Assembly: GCA_006503475.1 (NCBI GenBank)
Contig: RSEH01000123.1
Coordinates: 62,001 to 126,000, forward strand
Origin: Stentor roeselii
Lineage: Eukaryota; Ciliophora; Heterotrichea; Heterotrichida; Stentoridae
Reading direction: 5' to 3'
Length of the DNA: 64,000 nucleotides
How positions within the stretch are numbered: position 1 is the first letter of the stretch; the number at the start of each line of letters is the position of its first letter. Of this stretch, positions 17,212-26,449 are shown piece by piece. The notes under the pieces were generated by a model. That model ran no database searches. It was given only the letters and a program-made list of their open reading frames with translations, and was not told the origin of the DNA. The position numbers and the translations under genes are program-made.

Positions 17212-19641
17212 ATGTCTGGAATTCGAGTCATTTGCAGATTACGACCTCAGAATAAGGTTGAGGCCGAAGCTGGAGGTCATGAATGCATCGACTATACTAA
17301 AACTACTTTAAAAATTCATGTACAGGACAGACCTGATGAGATTTCCCATCATGATTTTGCATTTGATCATGTTTGTGGTCCTGAAGTGGCTCAAAGCGAT
17401 TTGTTTGAGTATGCAGCAAGACCTGTCGTGGAAGGAGTGCTTAAAGGCTATAACGGAACGATTTTCGCTTATGGTCAGACTGGAAGTGGCAAGACTTTTA
17501 CGATGGAAGGTCCAGACATAATGAGCACATCATACAAAGGAATAATCCCACGAATGATGGACGCATTATTCGAGGGTCTAGTAAACGCTTCCGAAACAAG
17601 CGAATTCACTCTTAAAGTAAGTTACCTGGAGATCTACCTAGAACGAATCCACGACCTTCTCGACCCAGCGAAGAACAACCTACAAGTGAAAGAAGACAAG
17701 CTTCGAGGAATCTACGTGCAAGACGCGACTGAAATTTACGTCGCCTCGCCAATCGAGATGTTAAAAGTAATGAGCAGCGGCAGTGCCAACCGAGCGATTG
17801 CCTCAACCAGGATGAACCAGCGGTCCTCTCGTTCCCACAGCATCTTCTGCGTATACGTCGAGCAAAAAGACACTCACGCTGGAAGTAAGACCTCCGGCAA
17901 ACTTTACTTCGTCGACTTAGCCGGCAGCGAAAGCGTCGGGAAGACAAACGTGAGTGGAAAACAACTGGAAGAAGCGAAAATGATCAACAAAAGTCTCAGC
18001 GCTTTGGGAAATGTGATCAATGCGTTGACTGAGAAAAATGCAGGATTTGTACCTTATCGTGATAGCAAATTAACGAGAATTTTACAGGAAAGTCTTGGAG
18101 GTAACTCACAGACAACGTTGGTCATCGCGTGCTCGATGAACTCTTATAATGATAAAGAAACTCTTAGTACTTTAAGGTTCGGTGCAAGGGCGAAAAAAAT
18201 TCAGAATAAACCGATTGTCAATCAAGAGAAAAGTGCGAAGGAACTGATGAAACAACTGGAAATGGCACAAAAGGAAATCACGAAACAATCAGAGATTATT
18301 TCTAATATTCGAAGTCATATCAATGAAAATTATGCTTCTAACTCACAGCTGGTCAATGAAATCTCAGATATTGTTCAAGGGTCTTTCACTGTTCAACAGG
18401 TTAAAACTCCAGTTTCTAAGGCGGAGTCTGAAAATTCTTGCATTTTACTTAAACAACATATTGAAATCGTCAAACTTAATGAGGAACTTCAGCAGGTCAA
18501 GGTGGAAAAGAAAGAACTTGAAGATGAACTTCAGTTTAGGAATAAGGATTTGAGAGAATACGAAATTCAGGTCTCTGGTCTTCAGGCATTGTTGCAGGAA
18601 GAACGTGAAAGTAGAAGTTTCTCAGAAAAAGCTATGAATGAAACTCCTCTTGACCTTTCTAATGTTGTGAAAACTTTTGAAAAGTTAAAAAATGCGATTT
18701 GTCTTGCTTTTCAAGATATTCCGAAAAGTGAAGTCTGGGGAGAAAACCTGGTCAAGAGTCTTCAGGAGACTTTAACTGCGATTCAATCAGTTGAAAGTGA
18801 AAAAATTCATTCTTCTGAACTTTCTACTATTCTTGAGGATAAAGTCGTGAATTCAGAAGAGAGCTTTTTGATGGAGTATAAAGATGTGGTCAGTGATAAT
18901 TCAATTGACTCTAACAAACTAGAAAATAAACAAGTTAAAATCACTGAACTTGCTGCGGAAGTCGAGAAAATGAAGACTGTCATCGAAACTGACTCTAAAA
19001 AAATCAAAAAATTAAAAGAAAAACTCAAGGCAAGAGGAGACGCTTTAGAAAGGACTCAGAAACAACTTGAAATCAAAGCAAAAAATATTGAAGATGAAAG
19101 AGCTGCTGTTTCACTTGAAGTCAAGTATAAAGATGAAGAAATCTCTGAACTGAAAAAACTTTTGATCATGGAAAGAGAAAGACTTGTGCAGAACTTGAAG
19201 ATGGACACACCCAAACAAAAAATCATTGACATGGAAGACCGACTTGAACAACTCTCAACTGACAGGCAAAAGCTTTTTGAAGACATTGTCTCTTTAAAGA
19301 AGCAAATTGATCAAAAAGACGAGGCCATCAATAAACTCACTTTAAGAAATGAAAGACTTGAAAGGCAGGTCAACTTTCAAGGATTCAGAAATTTAACACC
19401 TGGAACACCTGCTCCTATTGAAGTGAATGTTTTGACTAAGAAGGTAAGAAAACCTATTAAGGGAGGTGGAGGCGATATTTGGAATTTTCAGAAGAATAAT
19501 CAGACGATTTTCACACCACAAAGTGAAGAGACTCAAGACTTGCAGAAGAAAAATCAGATCAAGTTGCAGAAGCTGAGAAGTAGTCAGGGTGGAGGATTCC
19601 AGTCGATAGTGAAAGGTGTTTTTGGAGGACTGCTAGGATAG
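17212..19641 (+). CDS. N-terminal-motor kinesin, kinesin-1-like
   Basis: An 809-residue kinesin with the motor at the N-terminus (about 1-335). The P-loop GQTGSGKT lies at 88-95, switch I NQRSSRSHSIF at about 202-212, switch II DLAGSE at about 235-240, and a neck-linker-like KKIQNKPIVNQE follows. Motor details such as FAFDHV, EIYLERIHDLLDPAKNNLQVKEDKLRGIYVQDATE and PYRDSKLTRILQESLGGNSQTTLVIACS resemble conventional kinesin (KIF5) more than kinesin-2. The stalk from about 345 to 740 is coiled coil with breaks. The tail ends FGGLLG with a Gly-rich stretch GGGGDIWNF; the IAK autoinhibitory motif of metazoan KIF5 is not evident. It should walk toward microtubule plus ends as a dimer. Subfamily assignment is moderately certain. 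Confidence 0.92.
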   Translation: MSGIRVICRLRPQNKVEAEAGGHECIDYTKTTLKIHVQDRPDEISHHDFAFDHVCGPEVAQSDLFEYAARPVVEGVLKGYNGTIFAYGQTGSGKTFTMEGPDIMSTSYKGIIPRMMDALFEGLVNASETSEFTLKVSYLEIYLERIHDLLDPAKNNLQVKEDKLRGIYVQDATEIYVASPIEMLKVMSSGSANRAIASTRMNQRSSRSHSIFCVYVEQKDTHAGSKTSGKLYFVDLAGSESVGKTNVSGKQLEEAKMINKSLSALGNVINALTEKNAGFVPYRDSKLTRILQESLGGNSQTTLVIACSMNSYNDKETLSTLRFGARAKKIQNKPIVNQEKSAKELMKQLEMAQKEITKQSEIISNIRSHINENYASNSQLVNEISDIVQGSFTVQQVKTPVSKAESENSCILLKQHIEIVKLNEELQQVKVEKKELEDELQFRNKDLREYEIQVSGLQALLQEERESRSFSEKAMNETPLDLSNVVKTFEKLKNAICLAFQDIPKSEVWGENLVKSLQETLTAIQSVESEKIHSSELSTILEDKVVNSEESFLMEYKDVVSDNSIDSNKLENKQVKITELAAEVEKMKTVIETDSKKIKKLKEKLKARGDALERTQKQLEIKAKNIEDERAAVSLEVKYKDEEISELKKLLIMERERLVQNLKMDTPKQKIIDMEDRLEQLSTDRQKLFEDIVSLKKQIDQKDEAINKLTLRNERLERQVNFQGFRNLTPGTPAPIEVNVLTKKVRKPIKGGGGDIWNFQKNNQTIFTPQSEETQDLQKKNQIKLQKLRSSQGGGFQSIVKGVFGGLLG

Positions 19642-20035
19642 GTGACTAATGTAATTGATATGAGAAGTGACACCTGCTTCACCTGTGCTGAAATCAACTA
19701 TTTATTCTTCATAAATATATTTCCTTTCAAATGCAAAGATCTGATCAATGCACTTGAACTACTTCCTATAAAGATCATTTAATTTATTAACACCCTGAAT
19801 CCAGCCATAGTTACCTCAAAGCTCTTCAAAGGGTTCCTTCTAACAAAACCCAACGATTTAGCAGATCTTCATCAAATCCTCATTCAAAAACAGTCCAAGT
19901 CACTCCCCTCTCCAATCAATCCTCATCCACCTTCCCGCCGTGAGTCTCCACCAGTCATTCCCAAATTCCCCTTCAGCAAGTGACCCTAAAATCTTTCAAA
20001 GGTTGTAAAGACTGCAAAATGGATGGCTCCAATAA
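19642..20035. promoter_or_regulatory. G-poor upstream tract of RPL23A, with an interrupted reading frame
   Basis: About 390 bp between the kinesin stop and the RPL23A ATG. From about 19800 the plus strand is C/A/T-rich and almost without G (cactcccctctccaatc, ccaccttcccgcc), the same asymmetry seen on the sense strand upstream of NFS1 and 14-3-3. A promoter role for the ribosomal protein gene is inferred. One plus-strand frame is also unusually open: 40 codons from ATG 19660, one TAA, then 66 more codons in the same frame to TGA at 19981. I do not call it a gene because G-poor DNA has few stops by chance in that frame. Confidence 0.4.
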
Positions 20036-20467
20036 ATGGCAGGAAAGCCAAAACCCGATGCTAAGAAAGCAGGAAAAGCTTTAAAGAAAGGCCTTCACCA
20101 AAGAAAACACAAGAAGTGGACTACTGTGCGATTCCGAAGACCAGAAACCAAAGTTTTGCCTAGAAAACCCAAATACGCTCGGTTAAGCCTTCCTGGAAAG
20201 ACCAGATTGGACAAGTTTTCAACGTTTTTACAGCCTCTTGCCTCTGAAAAGGCTTTGAAAATCATTGAAACTTATAACACCCTGGTTTTCTTGGTCGACC
20301 CTCACTCAAACAAGAAACAAATCAAGGAATTCGCTGAAAAACTTTACAACATAAAGATCACTAAAGTCAACACCCTCATCAGACCAGATGGTAAGAAGAA
20401 GGCTTTTATTAAGATCTCTCCGGAATATGAAGGAGTTGATGTTGCCAACAAGATCGGAATTATTTAG
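20036..20467 (+). CDS. RPL23A: 60S ribosomal protein L23a (uL23)
   Basis: A 143-residue ribosomal protein of the uL23 family, which lies at the polypeptide exit tunnel of the large subunit and docks nascent-chain factors such as SRP. The basic eukaryotic extension (KKAGKALKKGLHQRKHKKWTTVRFRRPETKVLPRKPKYAR) precedes the globular domain, with diagnostic TYNTLVFLVDPHSNKKQIKEF, YNIKITKVNTLIRPDGKKKAFIKISPEYEGVDVANKIGII at the C-terminus. Length and ends fit family. An ATG at 20020 lies out of frame; the ATG at 20036 begins the expected basic N-terminus. The stop is TAG. Confidence 0.98.
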   Translation: MAGKPKPDAKKAGKALKKGLHQRKHKKWTTVRFRRPETKVLPRKPKYARLSLPGKTRLDKFSTFLQPLASEKALKIIETYNTLVFLVDPHSNKKQIKEFAEKLYNIKITKVNTLIRPDGKKKAFIKISPEYEGVDVANKIGII

Positions 20468-20534
20468 ATAATCTTAGGATAGCTTTGAAGTAGATGAGAA
20501 AGTTACTTGATTATATGTAATATTATGTGTGGGT

Positions 20535-23153
20535 CTAAAACTCCTGGTCCCAGTCCTCAGGAATAGGCTTTGGTCTTCTTCTGACGTTATCAGGCTGCTC
20601 GTCGTGCATCTCTTCTTTCGCGATTACTTCCTCGATGGACATGTGTTTTGACACCGCGTTTTCGATGTCGTGGTTTAAGTCGACTTGGTTTGGGACTAGA
20701 GGAGCTTTTATTTGCTTTTTCATGAGATTTTCCCAGTTTAAATTACGGAACCATCCGTGACTTTTTAACTTCTCGCAAGAACCAGCATTCCTCATCACTG
20801 GATTTTTGTTGAGTAAGACTTCGATGAAGTTCTTTGCATTACTTGTTAGCTCAGCAAATGAAGGATATTCAAGTCTTCGTTCAAGGATTTTTTCGTATAC
20901 CACGTATGGGTCTTCTTCACCTTCTCCGAATGGGACACCTCCACAGAAGAATTCGTAAATTATCACTCCGAGACTCCAGTAGTCTGATAAAAAGTTGTAG
21001 CCTTTACCTACTATCACCTCAGGAGCCATGTAATGAGGAGTTCCGACTACTGTGAAAGTACGACCGTTTAAGATCTTTGCGACTCCGAAGTCGATCAGCT
21101 TTGGGTAACCGTTTTCGTCGATCATTATGTTTTCGGGTTTCAGGTCTCGATATGCGATGTCCCTGTCATGTAAGTATTCAAGGACAATAATCAAGCAAGC
21201 CGTGTAAAACTTCGCATCAGAATCATTCAAAAGGTTCAAAACTCTAATAGCATCAAACAAATCAGTCCCCTTAACAAACTCAGTAAGTAAATAAATTCTT
21301 TTATCATCTTTAAAAGTTTTGATAAGTTTCAAAATCATGACATGATCCAAAGCCATAAGAATTTTCCTCTCAAGTACCAAATTTTCCTGTATTTCATATC
21401 TCTGAATCTTTTTCCTCGAAACAGTTTTCAAAGCGTAAAGTCTTTTTTTTGACTTATCAAGTACCAAAAAAACATTTCCAAACATTCCCTTTCCAAGCAG
21501 CTTGACAGCGACAAGGTCCTTCAAAGTGATCGAGTCGTCCTGCAGTTCAATCCTGGCAATGAACGAGTCTCTAAGCGAATCATCTAAAATACTAAAAAAG
21601 TCCGACCTATTCAGATACCAGCAAGTGACAGGTCCATTAGCGATGACAGAAGCGCTTCGAAAGTCATTAAAAAGCATGCTTCTTTCACCGAAATAATCAA
21701 ATTTCGTGACAGTCCTGAGCAAAATTCCATCTTTCACAATGTCAACCTTGCCTGAGTGGATGATGAAAAAAGTATCACCTGGGGTGTTCTGTTGAATGAT
21801 GATTTCTTTATCAGAGAACATTGAAGACTTCAGCGAGTTGATTAAACATGCGAACTTGTCAGAAGAGATCATTCTGAAAATATTCGTATTTTTCAAGTCG
21901 CTTAGCGCGTCAGGGTTCAAGTTGATATGTTCGATTCTTCCTCCTAAACACGAGTCAAACTCACTTTTAATGATTTCCGCTAAAATCGTGTCTTCCCCTG
22001 CTCGAATGTCCTGCTCGAAGACCTGTTCTTTCGTGGAAAACATGTCCTTGTCGCCGATGACTTGAAAAACTTGGGCAAGTGTCCGATTTGAGGTCTTCAG
22101 GCATCCTTTTACCACGACTACCATCTTCGCAGGGCTACAAGGTCCTGACTGAAACACGGTTTTTCCGTTGAAGTGACTTGAAACTTTCATCAAGTCAATA
22201 AGCCGGATTTTTTGTGACTTCTGTAAACGACTCAGGTACTCGCTTTGTTCGAAAGCGATCATTATTGAGTTGCGGTAAAGAATCTGCTGTAGTTGACTGC
22301 CCAGTGCTGTGTTTAACTTGTTTCGGCCGATTGCTACACATTTCACTTCAGTCACTGCTGTTATTGTTGCTGTTCGCATGCTGTTATAGAGAAGTGCCTG
22401 TTCACCGAAAAAATCACCTTTTTCCATCTCTCGAATATTTTCTCCTTTTTGACTGCAGAGGACCTTTCCTTCAGAGATTATGTAAAATAAATCACCTGGA
22501 TCACCTTCTTTTACTATTCTTTCACCTTGTCTGAATTTTAAGCTGCTTAATGAACCAACCAAGGTTTCTCGTTGAGTCGGTGTAAGTAAATTAAACAACG
22601 GTACAGAGTCGATAAACTTCTTATTCTCCATGTAATGCTGAGTATTGACAGCTTTAACTGCAGACCTGAAAGTTTTCCGATCCAAGACCCACATCTGTAC
22701 GATTTCAATCGTATATACCGAGGCAGACCTGGGACTGTCGTGTAACAAGGCAAGTTCTCCGAAGCTATCCCCAGGGCCTAAAATATTGACTTGTTTGCCA
22801 TTAACGAAAACTTCGATTTTTCCAGCAGTGATGACATAAAAGTTAGTTCCAGGAGAGTTTTGCTCAAAAATCACTTCATTTGGTCCCATTACGTATAACT
22901 TCATCGAATTCATCACTGCTGCACGGTTCTCAGAGGAAAGAGAAGTGAAGATAAAATGCTTGTTAAGAGCAGATGAAATCATTTCAGCTTCTTTTGAAGT
23001 TTTGTATCGCTCTGATATTGTCGCTGAGACTGACTCAATTGATAGCTGACTTCCACGGCGAGGGTCTTGAATTGGGTGCTTGTTTTTTAAATCTTTTCGG
23101 GCTGATGAGCGGATTCCTTTTTCTTCTTCTGAACGAGTGTGGCCTCTATTCAT
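20535..23153 (-). CDS. PKG: cGMP-dependent protein kinase with four cyclic-nucleotide domains
   Basis: An 872-residue AGC kinase resembling apicomplexan PKG in length and layout. Four cyclic-nucleotide-binding folds precede the kinase: about 60-180 (FGELALLHDSPRSASV), 182-300 (FGEQALLYNSMRTATI), a degenerate third at 305-420 lacking the phosphate-binding FGE cassette, and 425-540 (FGERSMLFNDFRSASV). The kinase starts at about 545 with the glycine loop GKGMFGNVFLV, Lys576, Glu of the alphaC helix, RDLKPEN (Asp670), DFG (Asp688-Gly690) and GTPHYMAPEV. The gatekeeper is Thr624 in IYLLTEFV, as in Plasmodium PKG. cGMP binding should release autoinhibition. It may control motility, secretion or ciliary responses; this is inferred from relatives. 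The third domain appears unable to bind nucleotide. Confidence 0.95.
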   Translation of the reverse strand: MNRGHTRSEEEKGIRSSARKDLKNKHPIQDPRRGSQLSIESVSATISERYKTSKEAEMISSALNKHFIFTSLSSENRAAVMNSMKLYVMGPNEVIFEQNSPGTNFYVITAGKIEVFVNGKQVNILGPGDSFGELALLHDSPRSASVYTIEIVQMWVLDRKTFRSAVKAVNTQHYMENKKFIDSVPLFNLLTPTQRETLVGSLSSLKFRQGERIVKEGDPGDLFYIISEGKVLCSQKGENIREMEKGDFFGEQALLYNSMRTATITAVTEVKCVAIGRNKLNTALGSQLQQILYRNSIMIAFEQSEYLSRLQKSQKIRLIDLMKVSSHFNGKTVFQSGPCSPAKMVVVVKGCLKTSNRTLAQVFQVIGDKDMFSTKEQVFEQDIRAGEDTILAEIIKSEFDSCLGGRIEHINLNPDALSDLKNTNIFRMISSDKFACLINSLKSSMFSDKEIIIQQNTPGDTFFIIHSGKVDIVKDGILLRTVTKFDYFGERSMLFNDFRSASVIANGPVTCWYLNRSDFFSILDDSLRDSFIARIELQDDSITLKDLVAVKLLGKGMFGNVFLVLDKSKKRLYALKTVSRKKIQRYEIQENLVLERKILMALDHVMILKLIKTFKDDKRIYLLTEFVKGTDLFDAIRVLNLLNDSDAKFYTACLIIVLEYLHDRDIAYRDLKPENIMIDENGYPKLIDFGVAKILNGRTFTVVGTPHYMAPEVIVGKGYNFLSDYWSLGVIIYEFFCGGVPFGEGEEDPYVVYEKILERRLEYPSFAELTSNAKNFIEVLLNKNPVMRNAGSCEKLKSHGWFRNLNWENLMKKQIKAPLVPNQVDLNHDIENAVSKHMSIEEVIAKEEMHDEQPDNVRRRPKPIPEDWDQEF

Positions 23154-23306
23154 TATTTTGATTATTTTGAGATTTTAGTTGAAGTATGGCTTGAAAATTA
23201 AGAGAAAGTGAATGGGTTGGTTAATGGTTGGAGAGGACTTCACTGCTCTATTTAAATTTATGATTTAACTTTAATTGTAATGCTGGGGTTAGATTATTTT
23301 AGAATT

Positions 23307-23706
23307 TATATTAAAGGTGGTAAAATTATTGAATTATTAGAAACTAGAGTTTTTTAAAAAATCGTCTCAGATCATTTTGGTATTAAAAGGTGGTAAAATC
23401 ATTGAATTATTAGAAATTAGTGTTTTTAGAGTTTCTTAAAAAATCGTCTCAGATGATTTTGATATTAAAAGGTGCTAAAATGATTGAATTATTAAAAATG
23501 ATTGTTTTTGTAATTTTTAGCAATATCATCTCAGATGATTTGATATTAAAAGGTGGTAAAATCATTGACTTATTAGAAATGAGTATTTTTATAGTTTCTT
23601 GCGAAATCATCTCAGATAATTTGATATTAAAAGGTGGTGAATCATTGACTTATTAGAAATGAGTATTTTTATAGTTTCTTGCAATATCATCTCAGACGAT
23701 TTTATT
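23307..23706 (+). repeat. tandem repeat of about 80 bp, five copies, ending inside the next gene
   Basis: Five head-to-tail copies, 79-82 bp each, share the core atattaaaaggtggtaaaat, then cattgaattattagaaat, then gtttttatagtttcttgcaa and atcatctcagatgatttt. The last copy overlaps the start of the flavodoxin-fold gene (23659): its ATG and first 16 codons are the end of the final unit. Earlier copies carry the same codons with growing differences, for instance MSIFIVSCEIISDN. Divergence rises away from the gene, which fits sequential duplication of the gene's 5' end and upstream DNA. Confidence 0.85.
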
Positions 23707-24225
23707 ACTGCGGCTAGGGAAGAAATAAAAAGGATTTTCTTATCTAAAGGCTTCGAGATCTTAGAAACTGACTTGGACTCCTACGCGTTTTTTCCTTTTA
23801 TCACTGCTGAAGAGTATCGTGTAGATAACAAGGAAAGTTTGACTGAAGCTCAACTTCTCGCATATCCAGACAAATACGCACTTGATGTCCTGGCTGAAAT
23901 GGAGAAGATTAGAAAAGCTAACATTTTGGCTTTTGTAATAAAACCAGAAAACTTATTGATGCCAGCTCAGTTTCTTGGATGGATCCAAAGATGTCTTCCT
24001 ATTCGTTTTGCAGTTTTTAGTGAAGAAAGACTCTTCGCAGAAAAACAATTCATTTTAATAACTGGAGAAAAAGAAGGCAACAGGAGCCAGTTTAACCATC
24101 TCCAAAAATCAATAAATCACATTTTCAAGATATTAGAACTCAATGTTATGACTAGCAGGATCTTAACTTCACTTGAAGACCAAGAAGATTTCTTGAATTA
24201 TTTGAAGATAGCGACTTTTAATTAA
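23659..24225 (+). CDS. flavodoxin-fold protein, quinone-reductase-like
   Basis: The 188-residue protein resembles the flavodoxin-2 / NAD(P)H:quinone oxidoreductase family. Strand 1 MSIFIVSCNII, helix AAREEIKRIFLSKGFEILETDLD, the lid-like YRVDNKESLTEAQLLAYPDKYALDVLAEMEKIRKANILAFVIKPENLLMPAQFLGWIQRCLPIRFAV correspond to the family's order of elements, including the position where relatives have an L-K-G-W-x-D-R motif (here LGWIQR). The family reduces quinones with two electrons from NAD(P)H using FMN or FAD. The flavin phosphate loop is poorly conserved here, so activity is uncertain. Its first codons are the final unit of an upstream tandem repeat, so the start region is recently duplicated; 23659 is preferred because it begins strand 1. 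Confidence 0.7.
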   Translation: MSIFIVSCNIISDDFITAAREEIKRIFLSKGFEILETDLDSYAFFPFITAEEYRVDNKESLTEAQLLAYPDKYALDVLAEMEKIRKANILAFVIKPENLLMPAQFLGWIQRCLPIRFAVFSEERLFAEKQFILITGEKEGNRSQFNHLQKSINHIFKILELNVMTSRILTSLEDQEDFLNYLKIATFN

Positions 24226-24286
24226 CTTAGTTGATCTTTAGAATTATATAATTTTAATATTTACTTAATATTTAGTTATTATTATT

Positions 24287-24862
24287 ATGAAGAGAATCAA
24301 CTCTGGAATATCAAAATTCGAAATAACTGAACCGGACACAGAAAGGAAAATTAAAAAAGTGAACCTGGAGATAGAGAAATGTGAATATATCAGAGCACCT
24401 AAAATCACTTCCAAAAATTCAATCAGAGCGCTGGGTAGAGATTCACAGGAGAGGAAACATAAAAAAGCTATTTCAAGTATTGATCTTTTAAGCATCAATG
24501 GAGTTATCAAAAAGAAATTGACTTTCAATTCAACGAAAAACTCTAATCCTAACTTAGAGTTAAAAGAAACTCATAAAGCACTTATTCAGCCTACTACCTT
24601 GAACTTTCCTGAAAAGTTGCAGCTTGTTCAAATAAGTGACGAGGCTAAAATGATTAAACTTAAAGAAAAGTTCTCCGATTTCAAGAAAACCATTCATAAT
24701 CTATCACGAAGAACAAAAACATATGATAAAAACCTCCAAAAAGTTAATTCTTTTTTATTCACTCAACGAGGAAAAATGTTTTCCAAGGCGATCATGCGTC
24801 GAGTGATCTTCAATGCCTGGAGAGAATTAGTAAAACTCCGAAAATTCCAAAGGAAAATTTGA
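24287..24862 (+). CDS. basic protein of unknown function
   Basis: A 191-residue Lys/Arg-rich protein with no recognised domain. Residues about 115-160 (EAKMIKLKEKFSDFKKTIHNLSRRTKTYDKNLQKV) may form a coiled coil. The C-terminus ends AIMRRVIFNAWRELVKLRKFQRKI: an aromatic-Trp plus basic helix that resembles an IQ-like or microtubule-binding segment (A-W-R-x-L), but this is weak. It starts 61 bp after the flavodoxin-fold gene and converges on the RNF10-like gene. Confidence 0.55.
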   Translation: MKRINSGISKFEITEPDTERKIKKVNLEIEKCEYIRAPKITSKNSIRALGRDSQERKHKKAISSIDLLSINGVIKKKLTFNSTKNSNPNLELKETHKALIQPTTLNFPEKLQLVQISDEAKMIKLKEKFSDFKKTIHNLSRRTKTYDKNLQKVNSFLFTQRGKMFSKAIMRRVIFNAWRELVKLRKFQRKI

Positions 24863-24915
24863 AGTTAAAAACTGATAATCAATAAACAATATTCACACGA
24901 ATTATTAAATTTAGC

Positions 24916-26430
24916 TTAACGAGGGTTATTCTTGATTAAGTCGAACATCGTCAGCTTTTTCGGCGATTCTTCATCATCCAGAGGTTCCTTCTCAACAACA
25001 GGTACCTGTTTTTCCCTAGGCGGTCTTTTCAAGACTTCTCCAAAGTTAGACCAAAAGCTTTTACTAGGAGGAGTCTGCCCTTCAGCCTCGACCTTGACCT
25101 CTTCCTTGACATGACTCTGAAAAACAGTTTGAACAGGAGCAAGGACCGGGTTTTCAAAATAACTCAACAACAAGTTATTCGCTTCTTCTTCATTTTTCCT
25201 TCGAATAGAAATTTTTTTCTGTATCTTGTCTTCAATTCTTTTGAACCTTGCTCGATCTTTCTGTCTTTTTGTGATCTTTTTAATGATTACTTCCTGTTTA
25301 TAGTCCTCTAAGACCTGAGGACTGACGACTCCTCTCAAGTCCACCTCGACAAAGTAAGCAATTACGTTTTTTCCCAGATGAGCCAACTGTCTAAGTGGCT
25401 CTTACCCGAACTTTCTTTGTTCATTTTCAGTGATATGGACTCTTTCAATTTCTAGAATCTTGCAATGCAGTTGCAAAGGACACAACTCAAACGAGTTAAA
25501 CTGTTTTTTCAGCATGGCCATGTTAAGAGGGTGCAAAAAGTAAGGCAGAAATTCAGCGACTTGATAAAAATAGTAAAAACCTTCACTTCTTGCTTCAAAG
25601 GTAAATTGAGAGTTCCGTTCTTGACAGTTCCAGTTCTTTTCAAGAAGTTCCAAAGCTTTCAAAATCGAGTTTTTCTCAAAGTCATCAAAAACCTGAGTAA
25701 GTGCCAAGTTCAACATTTCCTTTTCTCTTAAATAATCCTGCTCGATTTCAGTGTAAACCGAGAGTTTATTAAGCCAGGTATGAGAAGACTTCGAAGAGAC
25801 CAGTCCAAAGCAGGTGCTTTCATCAGACTTTGCAACTTCAAACAAAGAAATAGACCCTTTCGGTCTTTTGACGAGTACCAAGTCGATAGAATTCCCTTCA
25901 CTGATATGTTTATAGACCTTAAGTTCTACAGGTCTCAAGTCAGTGCTTTTAAGCGAGCAGTTGCAAACAGGACACCTTTTCTTAGCTTCAGTGATCCACA
26001 AATACCGAATGACGCAAGGCCAGCAATAGTAATGTCCACATTTATTCGCCCTGCCAACAAGCAGCTGTTCCTCAAGGCAAACCGGGCACTTTACTTCAGA
26101 ATCGGTCAAGATTCGCACTTTCCTGACCACTTCCCAGTCAACCGGGAGGTTCGGGTCTGAATGATGGGCTCTGTAGTCAGCTGGTTGCACTGCGAAGCGA
26201 TAATAAGGGCTTAACGTGATCTCGTTGTTAGTCTGCACTTTTGGCTTGAAGGTCTTTGATATGGTTTCTTTTTTATCTACTTTAAAACTCAGGTACTCTG
26301 AAGCGCTGTAGTTGAATTTGTTGCCTTTTGAACGTTTCGGGTTGTTTTTAAAGGAACCTTCAGGTTTTCGGTGGAACTGTTGACGGTGGTTCGCGATTTG
26401 TTGGGACTTTTGGATGATGTCGTCTTGCAT
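24916..26430 (-). CDS. RNF10: RNF10-like RING E3 ubiquitin ligase
   Basis: Two exons (26430-25406, 25390-24916) give 499 residues. The RING at about 115-156 is C3HC4-like: CPVCLEEQ...KCGHYYCWPCVIRYL...KKRCPVCNCSL. It is preceded by DPNLPVDWEVVRKVRI, matching RNF10 (PVDWxxVExV). After the RING the family continues with PYFLHPLNMAMLKKQFNSFELCPLQLHCKILEIERVHITENEQRKFGQLAHLGKNVIAYFVEVDL, an RNF10 landmark in which the intron lies at KFG|QLAHLG. RNF10 ubiquitinates 40S proteins uS3 and uS5 on stalled ribosomes in animals and fungi; that role is inherited, not shown. The C-terminus is Lys/Glu-rich and disordered. Confidence 0.88.
25391..25405 (-). other. 15-nt intron of the RNF10-like gene
   Basis: On the minus strand GTAAGAGCCACTTAG, phase 2. 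Retention gives GGG TAA; removal joins QRKFG to QLAHLG, a conserved RNF10 stretch. Confidence 0.93.
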
Positions 26431-26449
26431 TTATGAATTAATTAGAAAC

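Noticed and set aside
17620-17640. GT...AG 15-mer inside the kinesin motor (GTAAGTTACCTGGAG)
   Set aside because: It encodes the conserved KVSYLEIY segment of kinesin motors, has no stop and T at position 8-10 context differs, so it is coding.
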